A DNA stretch of 64,000 bases, taken from contig MU128918.1 of the NCBI GenBank assembly GCA_014904985.1, forward strand, positions 339,509 to 403,508, read 5' to 3'. The position numbers and the translations under genes are program-made. This document shows positions 9,698 to 21,800 of this stretch, piece by piece (position 1 is the first letter of the stretch; every line of letters starts with the position of its first letter). This DNA is from Hydnum rufescens UP504 (taxonomy: Eukaryota > Basidiomycota > Agaricomycetes > Cantharellales > Hydnaceae). The notes under the pieces were generated by a model that had not been told where the DNA came from, searched no databases, and saw only the letters and a program-made list of their open reading frames with translations.

Positions 9698-10444
9698 GGA
9701 CTGTTCCCCATGTGTGTCCCCACCTCGAACGATGATGATGATGGTCCCATGATGATGGGATCATTGTTGTTGGCAATTTCAAATCCCTCTTCCAGTCAAG
9801 TTCTACACTGAATACTCTGGGGGTCGCAGATGCCGATGACAACCCCAACAAGGTGTTTCCCATGCTGCATTCCTATGTGCCAGTGCCACCTCAGGTTGAG
9901 CAAGTCCATGACTCGCTCCCCCATTTCTTGTTGAAAAACCCCCAGGTCACAGTTTGCCCTTGGCTGTATAGACTTGCAGTCAAACCCTGTGTTTTATCCT
10001 ATCTAACCTTGCTAATCACACCTGGGAAATTTTATTCCCTCAAAGGGGTGACACCCCTTGGGCTCCCCATTTTCCTGTCCCCCATTTATGTACTTCCCCA
10101 TATCATATTAACTATGGTCATAGGGTGGACCATCCAGCTTTCCTTTTTTGAGCTTCCCTCCATCACCTGCCCTAGTTTTTCTTTACTTTGCCTGTATTTT
10201 CTGGCTTCTTTGATTCCTCCCCTCAGTGTTGTGGTTCAGTTCCAAATTCAATTTTTCTTGTGTTAGGGGAAGAGTTCATCTTGCTGCAGTCCTTGTGCCC
10301 TTCCTACTGGCCAATTAGTTTTCCTTTAATTTGTATGGCTGAAAAGTTCTCTATTGCTGTGCTAATGAAATACACTTTGGTTCTTGCTGAAAATCACATG
10401 GTTCAGCTTTTTTGGAGGTCTTATTGGGTCAACCAGTGGATAAC
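9698..10444. other. Unassigned stretch with no recognised gene
   Basis: Plus-strand open frames of up to 137 residues exist (9853-10266), but they are T-rich and hydrophobic-looking without any family motif. They do not continue the transposase or LTR families on either side. Treated as non-coding TE debris. Confidence 0.3.
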
Positions 10445-10996
10445 TGTTGGAATAAAAAATAAAGGGTTGATTATGTAATCAACCCAAAAAGTCAATACCC
10501 CTATTTGGCTCAATGGCAGACCAAGTGCAACTCCCCTACCACCCTCTTGGTAATAATATACTTAAGAGAATATTCTATACCTTTCTGGTTGGTGCCACTA
10601 GTACACCTGAACATTCTACAGCACTCTTGTAATTTCTTTAATATCTTGTACATAGTGCAAAACTGTTATGAGTTGTACTCATAACCTCTTACATAACCTC
10701 ATCACATGACCTTGCCATGTAGGCACCACATACTCTCCTTAGTAACTTCCCTTAGTAACTACCCTTAGTAATCCCTTCTTGATCTTCTATATAAGTAGAT
10801 ACACTTGTACTCTTGCTCCTTAGAAAGATTGAGAATATATGTCTTTAGTTGACACTCTCTTCCTCACCTTCCTTCCATTGTATTAAGTCTCTCTGGGAAT
10901 CAGGCTCTGTTGCTCTGCTCCTCCACATACTCATCTTCCATGGCATTATGTAATCCTCACATCACAAACCTCCTTGTCAATTATATTAAGGGGCTA
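10445..10996 (+). repeat. LTR copy, composite of families A and B
   Basis: Starts TGTTGGAATAAA like 755 and 18369. It switches at about 10673 to the TGTTATGAGTTG family and ends near ATTAAGGGGCTATCC. It meets an inverted copy of family B whose tail (GGATAGCCCTTAAT on the plus strand) begins near 11076, so the two copies lie tail to tail with ~65-80 bp between. Confidence 0.55.
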
Positions 10997-11061
10997 TCCC
11001 CATGCTGAATGTTAAGGGTTGTGCAAAGGATGAGGGGATGATTAGGTAATTGGGTTGAGTG

Positions 11062-11464
11062 TGCAGGATAGCCCTTAATGTGATTGATGAGAGGATCATG
11101 AAGTGAAGATTATGTAAGGTTGCATGAGATGAGTACATACAAGGGGTGAGACTAGGAGGACTGGCTTCTCAAGGACTTAATATGAGCTTGATGAGGATGA
11201 GTGATAAATGAGAGTGTGAGTGTAGGATTCAATTGGGTTACAATATATTCTCAATCTTCTAAGGAGCAAGTACCTACTTATATCTCTAGAGATCAAAAAG
11301 GGTTTCTGAATAATGGGGTAGGTTTGAATAATGAAGGGAATGTGTATAATAGGAAATGCTAAGAAAGGAAGGCACAATGGTGGTAAAGGGGAAGGTCATG
11401 TGATGGTGCAATGGACTTGGTTATTCTGTGTATGTAATTGAGGTTATGAGTACAACTTGTAACA
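11062..11464 (-). repeat. 3' LTR of family B
   Basis: On the minus strand it begins TGTTACAAGTTGTACTC and is preceded by the polypurine tract AAAGGGGGGGTAC (plus 11465-11477), which identifies it as a 3' LTR with its internal region to the right. A TATA-like ATATAAGTAGG lies near 11270-11285. Confidence 0.6.
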
Positions 11465-11596
11465 GTACCCCCCCTTTGAGCACAGAGCCCTCAAAGCATG
11501 TGGTTTGAGGTGTACAAGGTTGGGAGGTTTGGTGGTTTCAGCAGTTGCCATGATGGTTTCTATAAAGGATGGATTTGTTGCAGGTGCTTCTGATTC
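11465..11596 (-). pseudogene. C-terminal stub of an LTR-element polyprotein
   Basis: About 120 bp of internal sequence remain between the polypurine tract and a foldback-family insertion. The minus strand is open and runs into the purine tract (HLKPHALRALCSKGG), as Pol C-termini of fungal LTR elements often do. The rest of the element is lost, so the superfamily cannot be told. Confidence 0.35.
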
Positions 11597-11893
11597 TGTA
11601 GACTTATTGCATCAGATACAGTAACTTACTGTGAGTTTTTTGCATCAATTACAGTAGGTTACCATTACCACATTTTTGATGCAACAGGGCAGCTGTTGCA
11701 TCAGCTGTGATAACCCCAGGCATTTTAATATCAGCCAATGGCTCAGTTGGGTTCTTAATGGATTTGCATCCAATTATTTCCTATTTAGGATAATTTCCAT
11801 ACTGGGTTTGGGGTGACTAAAAATATTATATAATGATTCCCAAATGGTATCCAGTTACATAATACACTGATTCCTATTGAAAAAAAGCCTAAA
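11597..11893 (+). repeat. Foldback family FB, outer-end fragment (FB3)
   Basis: Nearly identical to 29529-29826, the outer end of the giant palindrome FB1, starting with the same TGTAGACTTATTGCATCAG. It stops at GAAAAAAAGCCTAAAT, where FB1 goes into its long arm. A third, truncated member of the family. Confidence 0.75.
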
Positions 11894-13046
11894 TCTTAGT
11901 TTCAGGCCAAAGGCATGATGCCCAAAAACAGTGGCTAGAGTATGAGTGGCACTGAGTCAATTGGCAACTACTGCAAGTTGCCTCCTGACTCCTTCCAGTC
12001 TGAGATTGATGTGACACTTGTTGAAGAATCAGTGCAGAGCCACTTAGATTCACACAACACAAAGAAAGATAGAGCATTTGATCAGAGCTCAAGAAAATGC
12101 TTGAGGGAACTTTGGTACATCCCAAGAAAGTATACTAAGCAATATGCTGACTAAGCAATGAGCACTAGAGCTTGCACTTCTCAGTTCCAACAACACCCAG
12201 TGACATACACTTCTTTCACCTGTTTACTTCATTGGAATAACTACCCCAACAGAACCTTCCAAGAAAGCTGTAACAGGCCAGTCAGCACAGGGAATAGCAG
12301 TCCCTGGCATCAAGAATGTCATCCCAGGCAGGGTTGCCCAGCTGTCTAGTGGATCTGGCCAGAGTCCATCAATTCAAACAGCATCTCTGACTTCTATGCA
12401 CTCCCCTCATGGGTCTGCTACTGTGCACCCAGAAGGCCCCACACTTGACTTAGCTCAGCTTGCAGAAGTCAAGGCCCTCCATTCTGAGAACACCCACCTC
12501 CAAAACCTCTTGGTGAAGCACACAGATGAGATTTGCTCATTGAAGCACCAGCAGCATGATTCTACAACTGACAGTGAAGGAGTAAATCTTCCTGCAGGCA
12601 TGCTTCATGACTTACTCACCCAGGTGGCATCCATCATTTCTGCCTCAACTGGTCAGCCCTCCCCATCTAAGATTTCATGATTCATGGCCAATGACATCTC
12701 CTGGTCCTGATCAGTTCCTACATCCACAATATCATCAAACTGTCTATTTGCAAAGGAAAATTCATAGCCCTGGAAGACATCACTCTGTGCATGTGCCAGG
12801 ATGCACTAGACAAGCCCAGTCTGTATAAGAGGCTTCCCCCCATGGTTGTATCAGGTGAGGTGGACCTAGTCAGTTTTATTGACTCTGGTGATGCCAGTGT
12901 CCACAATTCAGCTTTGTTGAAGGATGACTGGAGAGATGCTTGGTTGAATCTCATTTTTGTTGTTTGCACATCAAAGGTCTATGATGAATACCTCCAAATC
13001 TAAGTACTTTGTACTCCAGTTTCCAATTGTAGCCTGCACTTGTTAC
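11894..13046 (+). other. Unidentified decayed element interior
   Basis: Short plus-strand frames lie in different phases: 11942-12154, 12396-12680 (a Leu/His/Glu-rich, possibly coiled-coil stretch around LAQLAEVKALHSENTHLQNL) and 12791-13003. None shows a catalytic or zinc-binding motif I recognise. The arrangement suggests a multi-kb TE coding region broken by indels, perhaps the 5' part of the element that continues after the solo LTR at 13623. Confidence 0.25.
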
Positions 13047-13052
13047 AAAGCC

Positions 13053-13622
13053 TGTAATATAGCATTAAATTATCTACTGTCCATACTTCATGTATATTAC
13101 ATAAGAGTGTGGCTGCAAGGATTCTAAGTCCCAGTGGCAGTGGAATCAAATTACCATTTTGCCTGGACCTTGTAGCTCATGCTTGAACTGTGAAACCAAT
13201 GCAGCCACACTGCGGCCCTGTGACCAAGTCATGTAATGACTCTACTGCATCAAGACACATGATCCATCACCATGGAGCATGGGGCAGAGATGGATAAGGG
13301 AGAGTTGCATATGAGCATGACTCTACTGAGTAAGTGCCCACTTCCAGGGTGCTAACTAACCCACTACTTCACCCTTAGATAGTAACTGAGCCCTTTGGTT
13401 AGTTACTACCACTTCTCCTTCCCTAATCCCCTCCTCCCTTCTCATTTCTCCCACACCCAAAACAAAGCCAGTGCCTAGCTTCATTTGTGGCCCTCCCATT
13501 TGAAGCCAGTGCTTAGAATGGTTGGGTTACCCTTTCTCTTCTGTCTACAGATCCATCGAATCTACCTTGTCTAACAATGACAAATACTGCAGCTACTTGA
13601 AGTCAAGAGCCACATTATTACA
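13053..13622 (+). repeat. Solo LTR, family 1, with target duplication
   Basis: Starts TGTAATATAG and ends ATTATTACA, so the ends form the inverted repeat TGTAATA/TATTACA. It is flanked by AAAGCC on both sides (13047-13052 and 13623-13628), which is what LTR-LTR recombination leaves. Related copies are at 14863, 24275 and 54222. The 3' part carries two 'CCAGTGCTTAG' motifs. Confidence 0.8.
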
Positions 13623-13678
13623 AAGCCTGCTGGCACTGGTTCTCTGCCTTCTATGATCTTGAGAGTCCTGAGTCCTTA

Positions 13679-14787
13679 GTGATGATTGAAAGCCTATTTG
13701 CGGAGGCAGCAGTGGAGATTAATCAAGAGGCAGTGATAGCAGCATCCATGCTGGCAATCCATTCAGTGCACCAGCTGCACTCAACTCTTCATCCTCCTCA
13801 ATATTCACAGTCAACTGGCCATGCATATGGACACAAGCTGCCAAGGCAGCTCCTGGCCATCAGAGGTCCTCATCCAGGTTATTTTGAGGGGGCAATGGGG
13901 TGAGGGTGTCCAATTCCCATTGCCTTATATGTGGAGATGTGCATGTGGCCTCACTGCACTGGGAAGCCCCCCAATGGGCATTCCATCAGTGTCATCCATG
14001 AAGGCCAGAACTGTGTCATCTGCAAGCACAACAACTAACCATTTTGCTTCAATTTCAACATCCACAGCAGTTGTACCACCCAAGGCTGTAGCACCTTGCA
14101 CAAGTGCACCCTCTGTGGCAGTGTGCAGCATGGAACTTCTGCAGGAAGCTGCTGAGGCATGCAACCTCATGGTCACTGTATATAAACATTCTGCCTTCCA
14201 CAACAAATTAGTCCAGCACAATCTCCTCAATTGCTTTCCTCTTCTTGATACATTACATAGAATTTGGCTTTCTGATGTCCATAAAGAATTCTCTTTCCCC
14301 TCACCTCATGACTTTTGCCCCCTGCCATCATCCTGGAGCTTTCCTTCACATGGGCTTTGTACTGATTACCTGCAGGATGAGGAGAGGCATGGTCATGTGT
14401 CCAAACCCTTCCCATGACACATTGTTGAACAAGCCCTTGGTCTGTTCTATGCATCACCTTTGAATGTGACTGAGAAGGCACAAGATCCTACCTTCCCAGA
14501 TGTTCCTAGATGGCAGCTCATCACAAATTGCTCTGCTAAGGATGCTGGTGTCTCTCAATGATCAGCTGGATGCTGATTACTACCCTACCACATGGGATGG
14601 TGCTGAGAGGATGACCACAATAGTAAGTACTAGATCCCCCCCTTCCTCCTTGTATGACCTTGCCTTGGCAAGTAGCTGTGCATGGCACTATATCCCAGAC
14701 ATCCTGCTTTGGGCAGCCTATGGACTGGCACTGCAATGGCAGCTGAGCCAGTCCATACAGCAGTCATCTCTTCAGATGCACTTGTGA
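13679..14787 (+). pseudogene. Decayed TE ORF with a Cys/His cluster
   Basis: Overlapping short frames in several phases. In one phase, around 14007-14125, a cluster reads CVICKHNN, then CFNFN, then LHKCTLCGSVQHG. This CxxC ... HxCxxCG...HG pattern resembles a zinc-finger cassette I associate with tyrosine-recombinase (DIRS/Crypton-like) elements of mushrooms, but no recombinase or RT core is legible here. The assignment is inference only. Confidence 0.3.
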
Positions 14788-14862
14788 TGCACATGTATTC
14801 TGCAACATCACACTGTGATTGTTATCACTACTTTCAGATGAGCTGTGTAGCTCATCTCTACC

Positions 14863-15420
14863 TGTAATAATGTGTATTACATAATTAAGTTAGGACTCAA
14901 AAGTCATGTATATACAGCAGATTCCACAGAATCAATAGTTAACCTTTGCCCAGATCTTCATCACCTAGTGAGAAACCATGAAACCTGCTTCTGTCTCTGT
15001 CCTGCCTATCTGGCTGTTTGGTTGGCTTGCTAGTAGCCATTAATCACTAGCTGGGTCTTTCCTCTGGCCCCTGCAGTTGTCTGTCCCTGGATAACCTGCA
15101 CAACAGTAAGTAGAGCATCTTCTCTACTTGCTGACCCTTCCTTCTCCTTAGGTAGTGACTGTGCCACTTGGCCAGTCACTACATTATACCTCTTTCATCA
15201 TTATCTCCCTTCCCTCACAACCTTTTCCCCTGGGCTCAGAGCAAAGCCAGTGCTTAGTTCTGTGTCCAGCTCCCCTGCCCAAAGCTAGTGCTGAAGGTAG
15301 TGTGATTACTTCTTCATCTTGTCCCCTTATTCCCTCCCATCTGGCTCCCAGCCTGTCGACTCTGCTTTGTCCAAGTATGACAACAGGTGCCCTCCTGAAT
15401 CCGGGAGGCACTTTGTTACA
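14863..15420 (+). repeat. Diverged solo LTR, family 1
   Basis: Starts TGTAATAA and ends TTGTTACA. It follows the same order of landmarks as 13053-13622 and 24275-24851 (TTACATAAT near the start, 'GCAAAGCCAGTGCTTAG' in the middle). Flanks CTACC / CTAAC are an imperfect five-base duplication. Confidence 0.55.
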
Positions 15421-15976
15421 CTAACCCTAATAGGTTCAACTCAGTCAGCCACAAATGTAGGTCTAGTTGGATATTATGAGCCTTGCATCTATATAGTCTA
15501 ACTAGAGGTTTTGATGCTGGGGCCAGCTGGGGTGATTTCTGTGGTTCAGGAAGGGGCCCCCAGGGGCCCCTGTGTGGGACTTCACATATCAAACCAAGCT
15601 CCAACTTATAGATCTCAACCAGGACTCTCTCCCATACACCTCAGTCACCCCATCCTGAGGACCTCATGAGGGGTTTTTGAATAGGTAGTATGGTGGTGTT
15701 CCACTTCTTATTCTGTGTAGCTACATTGTGGGTCTGGGGGCAAGGCCCCCAGGGGCTCTAGGGTAGTGTTGCTACATTTGTATAGCCCAATATTGCGAGG
15801 ATCTACCACACTAGCCCACTATTGTAGTGTAGCAACAGTGGATCTTGCTACATACATATGTAGCTACATGGACTTCTAATGTATCTAGTGTAGCTCCACT
15901 AGTCTATCTGGTGTAGCTCCACTGGTCCATCTATTGTGGCTACACCACTTATTTTCATTAATTCTCACTAAGTTTA
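15421..15976. other. Non-coding spacer with short repeated motif
   Basis: Nothing recognised as a gene. Around 15880-15950 the motif GTGTAGCTCCACT recurs two to three times, and GTAGCTACA-type palindromes are scattered through 15715-15880. It may be the 5' remnant of the LINE that follows or an unclassified repeat. Confidence 0.25.
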
Positions 15977-18368
15977 GTGGACAGTGCTGACATCCCACCT
16001 GTGAACATGGACCCTCACCCAGGGGACATGCAGCATCACAAGGTGAAGCAGGGTGAGGTAAGGGACGCACTCTTCACTGCAGCCCCAGCGAATGCCCCAG
16101 GTATTAGTGGACTCACAGGGAAAGCCTACCACCTAGCTTGGGCAGTAGCTGAGGACAAAATATACTGGGTAATATCCATGGCAGCAGAGATTGGCTACCA
16201 CCCTGAGAAGTGGTGGACTGCAATAGCTGTTGCACTCTGCAAACTGAATAAGCCTGACTACTCACAACCCCGTGTTTATAGACTCATTCAACTGCTAGAG
16301 GTAATCAGGAAAGTCCTTGAGTGCATCCAAGCAAGGAGACTTTCCTATATAGCACTAGCAGCTGGCCTCATTCTGACAACCCAATTTGGTGGCCTCTCAG
16401 GTAGGTCTGCTGAGGATGCAGTCCTGATGGCAGTGAATGACATTGAGGTGGCATGGAACCACAAGCTGATGGCATCCATGCTACCCTTTGACATTGTTGG
16501 GTATTTTGACTTCATTCCCCATGACTCCCTCTTAGCCATGATGAGGGAGAAGAGGCTACCCCTTGCCCTAGTGAAGTGGATGAAGTCCTTCCTATCAAAT
16601 AGGAAAGCAGTGCTCTCACTAGACAGCAAACAAGACATACAGTACTACAGGATGTAGCTACCAGGATTCCCCAGGGGTCCTGCACCTCTCCAGTCCTGGC
16701 CACCTACTTCTCAGCCCCCCTTGTCAAACACATTAATGCAGCAATTGGAGAAAAGCTTGAAAATGATGCTGAGTTTGCAGATGAACTCAGGGAAGCCTGA
16801 GCTACTAACCACACAACAGTCATCTATGTAGATGATGGCAGAATCACAGTATCCTCAAACTCCCTGGATATGAATGTGAAGTTCTTGGCAGTCACATACA
16901 TGGCAGCAGACAAGTGGCTTAAGGCTTGTGGACTATCCATTGACCCAATTAAAAGGAGCTGATTCACCACACAAGGAGCACAAAGGTTATTAACACAGCA
17001 ATGCCAGACATAACCCTCCCAACTCAGACAGTGGGGATCTTACAGATGGTGACACAGACACCCATGCTCAAGTGGCTTGGTGTCATCTTTGACTGAAAGC
17101 TCAAGTTTAGGAAACATGTTGAAATGGTAACAGAATGAGCAGGAAAGGCTGCTGATGCTCTAGGAATGTTAGGGAACTCAGTCAAAGGGATGAACCAATT
17201 CCACCTGAGAAACCTGTACCAAGGAGTGATCATGCCAATGATGACTTACACAAGTGACACCTGGAATGATGGTAGGAAAGCTCTCACCAAACCACTAAGT
17301 ATTGTCCAGAACAAGGCCTCATGCCATGTTATGGGAGCATTCAGGACATCCCCTGTATATGCAATGGAGCTGGAGGCAAGTATGCTACCAATAGAACTAA
17401 TCCTTGCCCACAAAAAGGAAAGGTCTGCCCTATGGCTCACCCAACTGGATGACCACAACCCGCTGGTGGCTCGCATACTGCTTGAAAACCTGCCACTGGA
17501 GGCTCATCCCCCCTCCCTGCCTTCAAGAATGTCTGAAACTTCAGCAACCTTGTGCTGAGGGAAAGGGCACTCAGCAAATGCAAGAGAGATCAGAAGACTC
17601 AGATAACTCAGATGGCAGCCCTTATGTTCAAAGATATGGAGCAGATCAATCCCCTAGCAGAACCCCCATGGCAAAGGACCCAGTTTGATGATGACTTGAA
17701 AAAGAGGATAACAATTCATGTCCCCCCAAACAAACCAGGGGAATTGTTCAAAATGGAATGGGCAGCTACTCACTGTAACTTCGTCCGGTCCATAGAACAG
17801 AGCACAGACCATCTCCTGATATACACAGATGGCTCACTGACTGTAGAGCATGGTGTACGACATGTGGGATTCAGTGTAATCACATACTATCAAGACCAGA
17901 TAGTACATGAGACCTTTGGGGCCCTTGGACAGAAGGTTGAAGTGTATGATGCCAAAATGGAGGCCTTAGCTGTTGCTGTGGAGCACCTGCATCTTTCAAT
18001 ACCCAACAATGCAAGATATAAAGAAGCTAAGCAAATAAACTTTTATGTTGACAACATGGGAGCAATCTATAGAATCTTTGACAGCAGCCCAGGGAAAGCA
18101 CAAGGTTGCTCCTGCTGCTTCCACTCCAGCATGCTAGAGCTCCTTGACTGGAACCTGGAGCTCAAGATCCTCATCAAATGGGCACCTGGCCACCATGACA
18201 TCATTGGAAATGAACATGCTGACTGCCGAGCTAAAGATGGAGCACACCAAGTTCCCACCAACCCAGACTACATCTTGCTGTCACATGCTGGAAGCATATG
18301 CAGAAAGCAGCTGTTGGAATGTTGGAGAATCACTTGGGCAACCAGGGAAAACCACCACAGCCTCTTCA
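15977..18368 (+). pseudogene. 5'-truncated LINE: reverse transcriptase and RNase H
   Basis: A non-LTR retrotransposon ORF2 remnant. RT motif A is FDIVGYFDF around 16490-16515. After a frameshift near 16650 come motif B RIPQGSCTSPVLA and YVDD at 16825-16836. The LINE C-terminal region (LRNLYQGVIMPMMTY, near 17210-17250) is followed by RNase H in the frame 17552-18379, with Asp in YTDGS near 17825, Glu in MEAL near 17960, Asp in YVDN near 18050 and HHDIIGNEHAD near 18195. RNase H plus this RT resembles Tad1-like or other fungal LINEs. No endonuclease domain is present, so the 5' end is missing. Several stops and frameshifts disable it. The coding sequence is cut at 18368 by the copia-2 LTR. Confidence 0.8.
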
Positions 18369-18747
18369 TGTTGGAATAAAATAAAGAGTTAATTATATAA
18401 TCAGCCCAAAGTGGCAATACCCCTATTTGGACTTAATGCTGTATCAAGCACGACTCCCCTACCACCCTCTTATGGTAATAATATACCTAAGAGAACATTC
18501 TGTATCCTTCTTGTTGGTGCCAGTAGTATAGTACCCAAACATTCCACTGTTCTCTTGTAGTTTCTTTAATGTCTTGTACATAGTATAAAAGGGTGAGCTT
18601 GAGCTCGCCTACAGATCTAAGGACTCTAATAATAATATCCTTCCTGCTAATTCACCCAAGCAACTAGGGCTCTCCGGTCTACCAAATTCACTCACGTCCA
18701 CTTAGTCATCCAGGGGAAATACCATTCTCATCTGTAGCCTCACACAA
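18369..18747 (+). repeat. 5' LTR of copia-2 (family A)
   Basis: Starts TGTTGGAATAAA. The end is set by the primer site that follows. A TATA-like GTATAAAAGG lies at about 18584, so transcription would start near 18610. Confidence 0.75.
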
Positions 18748-18760
18748 GGTTATGGGCCCA
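18748..18760 (+). promoter_or_regulatory. Primer-binding site of copia-2 (half initiator tRNA)
   Basis: GGTTATGGGCCCA, the same 13 bases as in copia-1, complementary to the anticodon arm of initiator tRNA-Met. Here the Gag start codon is 70 bp further on (18831), not inside the site. Confidence 0.8.
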
Positions 18761-18830
18761 TTGCCACTCCTATAATAAAAAAAAACATTTACCCCTATAT
18801 CTTTGACACAACCCGTAACACCTTACAGCT

Positions 18831-21800
18831 ATGAGTGATGAATTCAAGATCAGGATAATGAAATTAGCAGCAGATGGGGCCAATTGGGTCATGTACTGTG
18901 ACTGAATTATGTGGGCTCTGGACACCAAGGGGCTACTTGAGCACCTTTCGAATGACATGATTATGTCAGATTATTCTGGGGCTGGTATGGTTGATGGGCT
19001 TATGCTGGAAGCAAGATGGAGAAGGGATGAAGCCATGGTAAAGCAACTAGTGGCAGGCTCAGTCCCAGATACGGTGTTTGGCCAGATTAAGGCCAGATTG
19101 AAGGCAAAGGAGGTGTGGGAACAGCTCCGGGCCTTGTGCAAAGGGCAATCTAAATTAATTTTGGTCAACTTACATAAACAATTACAAAATACACGCTGTG
19201 GTGCAGACAATGATGTCTGGGCACATTTCAATAAACTTGTGGATTTAAAGGAGCAATTGGCAGCCATGGGGGCCACAATTACAGATGAAGAATACGGAAA
19301 TACACTGATGGGATCACTCCCAGATTCATACGATAATACAATAAATTCAATTATGGCCACAGCAGATCTTAGTGGCAAGTCCATTACCCCTGCCCTAGTA
19401 ATTCGACTCATGACAGACGAGTATGACTGACGATCCCTAAAGAAAGGAAAAGGGAAATCTAATAATAGTGAAGAGGCCTTTTACTCTAATGGCCAGAGAA
19501 GGAAGGCCGGGAAGAATGTGGAGTGCTTTAATTGCCACAGGAAAGGGCATTATAAAGTGGACTGTTGGGTGAAAGGGGGAGGAAAGGAGGGACAGGGGCC
19601 ACAGTGGTCCACAAATCCCAGGGCGAAGGAAAGCACAGCCATGGCCACAGAGCATGCTGACATTGAGGCATGGGCTGTAATTGAGGCCACAAGGCCAGAG
19701 ACGAATACTGTGGCCATGATGAATACACAAATAAATTCCCCTATTTACACCAAATTATATGACTCAGGGGCAACAAGGCATATGTCGCCATACAAAGAGC
19801 AATTCATTAATTATCACTCTATTGACCCTTGCCCAATTACCACAGCCAACAAATGAATATTTTATGCTATTGGCACTGGTGATTTAAAAATACAAGTGCC
19901 AAATGGCAGGAAATTCGCCCCAGTTGTATTATGTGACACCCTACATGCTCCAGAAATGGGACTCACCATTGTCTCAATTAATTGGATTACGAAAGCAGGT
20001 CACAGGGTCTTATTTGACAGAACCTCATGCAAAATAAAGAATCCCAAGGGTGTGATTATTGGGGAAATCCCAGTAGGCAATAATGGCCTATACAAAGTTG
20101 AGCATGCCAATGTGGCTGCTAGTACTGTGGACAAAACAATTAAGCTCTTGGAGCTTCATTGGAGGTTGGGCCATATCTCAATTGACTCAATTTGTTCCCT
20201 CATCAAAAATAATGTTATCCAGGGTATTAAACTCATGGATGACATTACAGAATTTTCCTGTGATTCATGCAAGTATGGAAAGGCCACAAGGAAAATAATA
20301 AAAAAGGAAAGAACAGCACCCCTTGCATCTTCCTTTGGGGAAGAAATACATATGGACATCTGGGGACCATCCCCCCTCAATTTGCTAGGTGGGCGATCAT
20401 ATTACATAACATTTATGGATGATGCAACATGATATACAAAAATTCAGGTCATACAGACAAAAGACGAGGCCTTTAATGCCTACAAAGACTTTGTAGCATG
20501 GGCTAAAACCCAACATGGAGTTCAAATTAAAAGACTTTGGTCTGACCGTGGGGGCGAATATACAAGTACTGCATTTGGCACATTCTTATGTAATCAGGGG
20601 ACAGAACGATGATTAACTACACATGATACTCCACAACATAATGGAGTTGCTGAGTCCCTAAATAGATGAATCCTTGAGTGAACCTGTGCTATGTTGCATC
20701 AATCTGGATTACCCAAAAATCTGTGGGGGGAAGCAGTGAATTGGGCCATATGGCTCAAGAACTGTACTTCCACATGAGTTTTAGGGAATATAACCCCACT
20801 TGAATGACTCACAAAAGAAAAACCAAATTTAGGAAATGTTCCTGAATGGGGCCAATGAGTCTGGGTCCATAATGACTCAGGATCCAAATTGGACAAACAG
20901 GCAAATGAGGCATTTTGGGTGGGCTATGATAATGACAGCCCCCATGCCCATAGAATTTATTGGAAGGGACAGAATAAGATTTCTGTTGAATGAAATGTCA
21001 AGTTTGTGATGCCGACAATCGAAATTCCATTTGATATGCCTGGCTCAAGCTCAAGGCAAAATGCCACATTCTCCACCTCCTATATAAATCCAGATCAGGA
21101 AACTGCCTATACTGATCCTAATGGCTCAGATGATGAAAAAAGCATTAAATCTGGACCATCTACCCCCATTCACCCCTATATTCCATTGGAAACACCTCCC
21201 GCGCCGAAAAAGACCCAGCCCACTGAACCCAAGCAATGTTCAGCATGTGTCCCAAAACCCTCACAGTATGTACAACACCTCGAACAGGGCGAAGGTACTG
21301 TACATGGGTATATGAATTCCAAGCCAGATGATAAAATACCCAGCATCAGGGGGAGCACTGCCACCCCTGAAGTTAATTTTGAAAATGATGCTGTGTATCA
21401 TATGGAATTCGATGATGCTGTCTATAGGGCAATACAAGACATTGATGGTGATCCCAAGTCCTTGGAAGAGGTGAAATTAAGAATGGATTGGCCAAAATGG
21501 AAAGAGGCCATTGACATAGAACTCAAAACTGTTAAAGATGCCAGAACCTGGGAGGAAGTGCTGCAGCCACAGGGCAAAAATATCGTCGACTGCAAACTTG
21601 TATTCAAAATAAAATGAAAAGCTGATGGTACTATCCAAAAATACAAGGCACGGCTTGTGGCCCGTGGATTTACTCAAATATATGGTGTTGATTACTATGA
21701 AACCTATTCCCTGGTGGCATGACTTGCCAGTTTCCACATGATTATTGCAATGGCCATGGAGAAAGACTGGGAAATCGATTCATTCGACTTTAATGGTGCT

